DNA from: Dryocosmus kuriphilus
Lineage: Eukaryota > Arthropoda > Insecta > Hymenoptera > Cynipidae
Assembly: GCA_038277395.1 (NCBI GenBank)
Contig: CM076197.1
Location: forward strand, 101,830,442-101,894,441
Length of the DNA stretch: 64,000 nt
Direction: 5' to 3'
Shown: positions 56,656 to 64,000 of the stretch, piece by piece
Numbering within the stretch: position 1 is the stretch's first letter
How the letters are laid out: the number at the start of each line of letters is the position of its first letter
Made by a program: the position numbers and the translations under genes
Notes under the pieces: model-generated
Told to the model about the DNA's origin: nothing
What the model saw: the letters and a program-made list of their open reading frames with translations, nothing else
The model's database searches: none

Positions 56656-59600
56656 TCTCTTTTTATCCCCTTTGCAAGAGCATGATTCTTTCTCAGATAA
56701 GATACTACAAGGTTAAGAGTATAGCTGGATATTGTTAGAATAAAATCGTTGATTCGATTACCAAGTGTCGAGTGCAAATACTTGCACATCGTATGGCTTC
56801 GTAATCGACAATTGCTCTCAAATCAGCTCACACAGTGACTCGCCGTAATTGGCAAAACTAAGACAAGAATTTCTTGATTAAAATATATAATTGCGAAGCT
56901 TCTGCTCCCCTTGAATACTACCCTACTTCCTGTGAGTATTCAGTCCATATAATCTTCCTGAAAAAACAGAAACCTGGGAATTTCGAAAGCAAAAGAGACT
57001 TCTTGAAATTTAGAAACATGAAAGGAAAGGAAACCTTCTTCCGGAAGGAACTGAAAATATCTTTCATTCATGAGTTTTCCGGAACCTCGTCTCGGCAGGA
57101 CACCTATAGGAATATATCCATGAGGAGGGCACGTGCTCCTTTAGTTTTTATTTTAACGTTTTCGGTCCCCAAACTCGTGCCTTCCAGATGATTTATGTCG
57201 CAATAAAGCTTGTTCTATTGTCGACTTTTTTTTTAGAAATTCTAGTGGGGGTTGAAGGTGACATTCTTGTTGTGCAATCTGGCCTGGCTTTTCTTCATAA
57301 AGCAAGAATATGGCCACTAGCTGCCCTCATTGTCTGCTAACCGAGGAGTCCGGATTCAGTTTCTGAACTTTATCCAGTATTTGGAAATGATTTATTAGTT
57401 GTCGTAAATCATACGCGTGCACCAGGTCCTTGCAGGTAGTGGAAAGCTCGTGTACACGACTGACCTCTATATAGATATTATTGGTCGAAGGCAACTATCT
57501 TCATGGACTTACTGACTTTGAATGAGCTACTATTGGGACGACAATGAGAAAATGGGTCGGAAGTCATAATTCACGACCTCGTCTCAGCCGCTCGCCTACC
57601 AAGTCCTTCCTCTTCCTTCCTGGAGGGTGCATAAACATTTTACTCTCGAGAAACGACACGCTTCTGCTGGAAAATGAGCGTTAACATTCCATGGACTTTC
57701 ACATCGCCCAGACAGATATTTGCCAGATACAAGATACCAGATGGACCATGCGGGAGATCGGAGAGATTTTTTTGACGATGAAAGATTTCTCTTCAGGGTC
57801 AAGTATTTTTTTTTGTGAGAAATTTTAAAGTGTTCGTTGTGTCGAGACTCCAGATGGCATTTTTTAAAAGGATTTTAGTTGGTTCTATGATCCTAAAATC
57901 TGTGAAAAAATCGAAATAGAGAGACATTTGTGTAGTCTTACTGGTATACCCATATTGGTTTCCTTGATCTAATTTACCTACTTTAATGACGCTGCTGTTA
58001 GTCATATTTTCTAGTCAGGGCCTATAATTATCTTGTCTTTGAAAAAAGATGGTTATGGTTATGTATTACTCATTTTTGCTGAAAAACAATTTTCAGTCAT
58101 AGTTTTATAATGTCATTTTATGGATGTTGATTTATAAAAGCAAAGAAAATAAACCCACAATAATACTTTTAATGAATTTTGAACAGGGGAAGATTGGGAA
58201 AGAAGATCGGCCCGCGAAAAATGGTGCAAACAATTAAGGGTTGAGAATCATGAAGCGGCACAATCCTTGAAGATAAACTGCCCAAATTGCCTAAAATAGT
58301 ACCGGCTCACAGGGATTTTTCCCGGTAGCCCACGTTACCAATTCGAGCCTGATTTTAAAAGAAAAACCGGGGTGGTAGCGGTTATCCACAAATTAACTCT
58401 ACACAGCAAAACTCTACACTATTAAGTTCTACATGTCAATACTCTATATCTATTTATTTTCATTCAAATTATTCATAATTATATCTTACATCTTAAGAGT
58501 CTACACAAAATCCTAAATTAAATATATTTTTCAGATGTAAATTTACGAAACACATGAGAAAACTCTAGATATAAGGCAATGTAATCAATTGAAAAATTGT
58601 ATTGCATTGTTATAAAATTTTTACTTTTTTAATGTACACAACATTTTGTAGTGTATAATTTATTTGTGTGTTTCTAATTAATACATTCTAATTCAAATAT
58701 TTAAAAAATGAATTCACTATTGAATAGACTATTGTTGTATAAAATTTAATCATCTAGAGTTTTTTTTTAGAATAAACAATTCTTTTGTCCCTTTGCATAC
58801 AATTTTTACGATTAAAGTTTAACTATAGCGTTGGATTAAAAAACAATGTATTTCGTTTTGTGTAGTGTATTGCAGTGCATACTTTATTTGTATTGAGTGT
58901 AGACTGTAGAAGCATAGAATCGATACCACCCCAGAAAACAAGTATAAATTAGGAAAAAAATATCTTGAATCATAATTTTGTATTTGAAAATAACTGTTTG
59001 GATTTTTGCGTTTTTTTCTCTGTTTTAGAACAAAAATTTAATTATTATTCAATGACTTCAATACTTTTTTATGCAAAGTACGTTTTTATGGAAATTCTCT
59101 TATATTATGAATTATATACAAAAAAAAAAAAGATAAATTATAAGATTTAATAAGAGCGTACCAAATAGAATTATATAAACTAGCTGTGAAGTTTTATCAA
59201 CTCTTGTACTCATTTAATCAGCACTTTGCTTCCTGGAAGCAAATATGTTTTGCTTCCTATAGACGAAGCATTAACTCAGAATAAAAAATAAACCTTTTCC
59301 TTTCATACGTCAGCTTTTAATTTTGATAATTTGAAGAATTATATTTGAAAACCGAATTTTTAAAAATGAATAATAACCATAACTTTCTTACTTTTCAATG
59401 AAATGCATTAATCTTATAGGGTGAATTGATTCGTCTCGACACAAGGAATCTTTCTTTTCTTTACATCAGCTTTGAGGTTTGAGAATTTTAAAACTTATAG
59501 TTGAAAATAAGTTTTACAAAAATTACAAAAGTTCATAAAACATGTAAAATTAAGTATTTTGATCAACCCTTGTATAAGATTCAAGGTGGTATGGAGTGGA

Positions 59601-59694
59601 ATAAGTCTACCTTTCTTCAATTTATCTATACACGTTCTTTCGAGATATTGCAGAATCGCAAAAAAGCGTAACACAGACATATATATACACACTA
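56656..59694. other. Intergenic, no gene seen
   Basis: No convincing exon. The open frame at 56874-57191 is longer than most here but has no family resemblance I recognise. A moderately GC-rich stretch (57240-57800) could be regulatory. Confidence 0.35.
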
Positions 59695-61074
59695 GACTGT
59701 TTAAAAAAAATCGACTATTTTTTTCTTAAAGCATATCGAAAATATTGTTGGAAATGACGAAAAAATAATAATTTCAATTTCCCATTTAAATAACATGGGA
59801 AAAGATGTTGTTTACACTTTGGAATTTTATAGCTCATCAAGCAAACAAAACTCTGAAAGGGTCAATATATATTCTTGTAGAGAATTTAACGCTCTACAAA
59901 AAAAGTTTCTTACGAATTTTTGATATATCTACTCGTTCAAAAGTTATTCGAGGTTAAAGTTGGATTCATAATAAATTTGTACATTTTTTCAATTTTGCGA
60001 CGAAACTATCAACTTTATCGAAAAATCTTATCAGACCTTTTTTGTAGATCATTTCATTTCCCATAAATTGTCTTAATGAATTTTTCGAAACCTCGTAAGA
60101 ATCGTAAGTTATTCGCATTGAAATGTGAATCTTTCTAAATAATCGGTCTTTTATTGTTTATAATTGATCATAATCAATTATAGACAATAAAAATCCGATT
60201 ATTTAGAAAAATTCACATTTCAATGCAAATAACTCACGATCTAAATGAATCCGATTCAACTTGAACGAATCGGATTCAGTTTGAATGAAAATTCCTGCAT
60301 ATCCTGGAACTCTTTTGAATTATTTTAAAGTTTTACCAGAAATGAGGAACAATTAAAGTACTCATTACTAGTTATAAGTGAATATAGAAAAAATTTCTGA
60401 ATTGCAATAAAAATATTTAAAGTAGCAATTACTTCTATTACAAAGAAGTGAATATTTTATGCGCATTGTAAATACATTTTCGATAAGATATTCATACGTA
60501 GATGATAATTATCTCTTCATAGTTTCCAAAAAACATTTTTTGGCTAAAAATTTCAGTATAATCAATGGGAATTTATATTTTTTACTCACTAAACATTTTC
60601 TAAAATAAAATTTGTTCATCATAAACTGATTTCTCTTATTTAAAAATTTATAAAATATTTTGTAAATATACTCGGATATTTGAATTATTATTATTGCTAA
60701 ATTTAATATCGACTAAATTATCGAATCAAAATTCATCAACAGGTAAAAAAATATTCTGGGTAAAAAATAAGTAATATAAATCGGGATTTTTTAATTTAAA
60801 TAAGTGCATGCTTTTTCGACAATTAATTAAATACACATAATGATAAATATGATACGTAAATAATTTTCAGTTGAAAAATTGAATAATTTTCCAACGTGTA
60901 AACAACATCTTTTCCCATGTTATTTAAATGGGAAATTGAAATTTGCGATGCGGCACCCCATAATATTAATATTAAGGGCTCAGACTTTGAAAGTATTATT
61001 TTTTCGTCATTTACAACAATATTTTCTATATGCTTTAAAAAAAAAAAAAAATAGTCGACTTTTTTGAAACAGTC
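59695..61074. mobile_element. TA-flanked fold-back (Tc1/mariner-like MITE) with inner palindrome
   Basis: It begins GACTGTTTAAAAAAAATCGA and ends in the near complement TCGACTTTTTTGAAACAGTC, flanked by TA on both sides (59693-59694 and 61075-61076). The terminal inverted repeat extends ~85 bp or more (AAAGCATATCGAAAATATTG and its mirror), and the arms match again at TTTCCCATTTAAATAACATG. A separate strong palindrome sits at 60108-60240 (GAAATGTGAATCTTTCTAAA ... mirrored). No transposase is encoded. Confidence 0.75.
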
Positions 61075-61076
61075 TA

Positions 61077-64000
61077 ATACACACATACACATCCGGACAA
61101 TTTTTCAGGACATCATATTAAATATATTCCCCTTGAAATATATTCGAAAAAACCTTTGTTTGTGAAACTGGATTTTGTCAACACTATACAAAACTTCCTC
61201 TATGAGGAAGCAAAATGATTTAAAAAGGAATTGATTGCGCTATTGTTAATTAAAATTAAATGAAGTAACGAATTTTATCCTAGCTTCTGTCTAAAACGTA
61301 AGGAAAATCACAGATATCTAAATAACTATGTATAAATAAACATCCATAACCCAAACTAATTTTTTCTCGAATTTTTTCCGAAATGCGCTTCGGCTTCATT
61401 ATAAAATTCTTTAAAATTATCAATCGATCATTTTTCGTCGAATTTATAAATTAAGTTAAAGATTGAGTAATTTTAAATTTGACTGTATCACTTGAAGTTA
61501 CTTCAATGATTTTTCAAACTAAGCTTTTGTTGAGAATGCATAAAACGATATCCATTTTTATTCAGCTCACAATTTTTTAGCTTTTAAATTTCTTTTTCTG
61601 CAAAGGAAACACTTTTCTCATTTATGATTTACGAAAGATTTAGAAAAGTATTGAAGTTTGAAATATGCTTTTTGCTCGGTTTATTCTGCCATTGAAATTT
61701 TGCATAAAAAAATATTGCTTTAGAGATGTCAATGAAATTTGAATCATTGTGCGTTTTTGAAAATAACATTGCTATTTCTTAGTTATTTTAATTCTTCTTT
61801 GCATACAAAATTCTGTTTTAATTTATAAATGGTGCTATAAACTCAAATCTTGAAAATTTAACTTGTAAACGAAAAATTATGCAGAAAACAGGTTTGGCAG
61901 CTAAAGAATGGAAGATTCGCCAGCAGGAATATAACGTTTGCAACATTAATTGAGATAGTTGCAGCATGAAAATTTGATTTTGTGGTAGATGAAACAATAT
62001 TCCAACAAGTTATTATGAAAATTAAACTTAATTCAAGTTCAACATTCATCAAATTTATAAAATAACTGATGTTTCACTATCGAGGCAAAAGCGGTATAGA
62101 ACATAAAGAAGGCATGTATTTTCCTGATTCTGTGAAGTATATAAAAGTTATTTTAATTATCGACGGTGAGCAAGGTTTAAAGTTTAAAGGTAATTTCTGA
62201 TGCATAAAATTCCAAAGAATCAAACAATCAGATTCTTACATCCTAAGATATTTCTATTTCATAGAAAAACCTTTGAAGTACTGTTTGTTACAAATAATTA
62301 AATGCTTAAAACACTTTTTTATCAAGATAACTAGTACATATGGAAATATGATATAAAATAATGTGGGACTCGAAATGAAGAAAAAATGGATCGATTCCGC
62401 GTCTTATTAACTTTTTTTAGAGAAATGAATGTTAACCCAACGGTCTTGCCCCAGTCTACCCAACTGATGTAATGAAAAATCCGTTATAAAGGTCTGTATA
62501 AAATTGAATCAAAACCCGATAAGAGGGATTATCTCGCAATTGAAGGGTTCACCCATGCATGCTTGACACCTTTCTAGGCGATTAGGAAGACCTGAAAGCT
62601 GCAAGTTGCAACGTATCAGGGGCCGCGAGGGTCGAATGCACTCGCTGACTTGGAAGTCTCATTTAAGTAAGACGGTAAATGAAGCGGTGATATTGTGGTG
62701 GGTAAAGGCGAAGAAGAAAAGCTTAAGAATGAGATAAGAAGGAGAAACGGGGGAAGAAGGAACCGAGGGAAATTGCACATGGCGCCCTCTGATTGGCTCG
62801 CACCTGTCTCATTGGACCGCCTTCCTCTTCAGCCCCAATCCTTACGTACTGTAATGCACTACATGCAATCATACATTCCCTCCTCTGTTCTTGTATGCTT
62901 GAAAGTGGAAGAGAAAATACATATGGTACCACATACAGGCATACTTATGTGCAACTGCAGAGGAATATTAGTGTAGCATGGATGTGTAATGAACTACCAC
63001 CACTGTTTGGAACTGAACTGATGAGGAGAATGAGAGAAAGAGAGAAAGAAAGAGAGAAGGAGAGAAGTGAAGGGAAGATAAGTTGATGGAAAGAAGAGGA
63101 TGCACTGTATGTATATTATACTTTTGTAATGTAGAAGGCAGGCATACTCATCACGCTTATGCACTTGCAGCTAATTCATCCCAGGCTGAGATTCCAGATT
63201 GCAAGATGGAAGTCTTCTTCCATTGCGATTCCATTATTTGCACTCCTTCTCCCACGAGATTAAACTAAGTTCCTATCCTTGCATTTATCAAAGTGGGGAG
63301 GCTTGGAAACTCTTCCTTCTCCCTTAACTCACTCTATTAATTCGATGATTAAAGTCGATAAATTTCGTGAGTTGAAAGCAGTGAATTCCGGAAGATTGTA
63401 CATATATACACGGAGAAAAAATAGATATTCAAAAGTTGATATTGAAAATTTGGATAATCGAGCGTAGGATCTAGATATTACCACGTAGTATCGAAAAAAA
63501 ATTTTTTCAATATGCAAGATATTGACGGATAATATATTTTGATATTCGTTGTTCTACGATCTCAGATACTCAACCACAATATCTAGATAGTGAATTTCGC
63601 GTGAAACAGGTGGCGATCAGTGAGTCGTTATATTTTTGAATTTCAACATTTCACATGTCAAATGTTTCACATTCCGCAATCACGGTTTCGTACCAGGCAT
63701 CCCGCGCTTCTTCATCTTTGGAAATGTATTAATTTTCGGCAATATGTTGTAAGTAGTGGATAGTTTGTCATCGCTGTGATTCTTGTGGGTGAAAAGTGTC
63801 TTGTGTTTCAGAAAGACCAAGTGAGTGATATATTTTTTGACTCAGTTTGCTTGTCGAAGTGTGGACGGTGTGGACAGTGTGGAAGATGCATAACCTCAAT
63901 TCCTTCTTTTAGGTTATACGCAGTTCAGGTACAACAGCAAAATTTGAAAAATGGATGTTGGAAGCATACTACGAACGTGGAATTGTGGAGAAGAAATAAT
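61077..64000. other. Intergenic to window end; possible exon at the very end
   Basis: Mostly AT-rich and without recognised genes. At 62.6-63.3 kb the composition is more balanced, with CCAAT-type motifs in GATTGGCT and CATTGGACC near 62790-62815. The last 100 bp contain an acceptor-like TTCTTTTAG (about 63912) followed by AAAAATGGATGTTGG. That could be the start of a coding exon cut by the window edge, but it is too short to judge. Confidence 0.3.

Overview
This is an AT-rich eukaryotic nuclear window, almost certainly from an insect. It has intron-containing genes with GT-AG splice sites, a spalt/SALL zinc-finger gene with typical architecture, a DNAJB11 orthologue, a DUF229 protein, a THAP protein, and many insect-type DNA-transposon relics (hAT-like, piggyBac-like TTAA elements, TA-flanked MITEs). 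I cannot name the species from sequence alone; Hymenoptera is only a guess.

Layout. 0.3-15.6 kb holds three tandem minus-strand paralogues of ASCC1 (KH domain plus two-histidine phosphoesterase-like domain). They share the same six-exon plan and the same splice phases. Only the copy nearest DNAJB11 (14.0-15.6 kb) keeps both histidine motifs. The other two have lost the second one, and the most distal copy also carries a frameshift in its KH exon. Between copies 2 and 3 lie a 1.9 kb hAT-like element with an 8-bp target duplication and a 3.1 kb fold-back element. 16.3-18.2 kb is a complete DNAJB11 (ER Hsp40) gene, divergent from ASCC1 copy C and convergent with a DUF229 membrane-anchored protein gene (18.8-21.2 kb, minus).

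21.2-34.9 kb has no recognisable gene. It holds local tandem duplications, a ~4 kb block of a complex repeat with REP-like GC-rich hairpins (a near-identical inverted copy sits inside an intron of ASCC1 copy A), several fold-back MITEs, and a nested insertion: an LTR-like unit inside a fragment of the same fold-back family seen at 10-13 kb. 34.9-37.0 kb is a two-exon THAP-domain gene. 37-43.4 kb is intergenic, with MITE-like inverted repeats and (TA)n.

43.4-50.8 kb (probably reaching 53.5 kb) is spalt on the minus strand, with nine C2H2 fingers, an in-frame 318-nt candidate cassette exon that would split one finger, and three apparent single-base losses in the large exon. The rest of the window to 64 kb is non-coding sequence upstream of spalt, with an ~0.8 kb degenerate minisatellite and a TA-flanked fold-back element.

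Functionally the window pairs housekeeping genes (alkylation-repair/transcription coactivator-type ASCC1, ER chaperone) with a developmental regulator in a large regulatory domain. The genes do not form one pathway. Exon boundaries were read by eye from splice consensus and paralogue alignment; no search was run.
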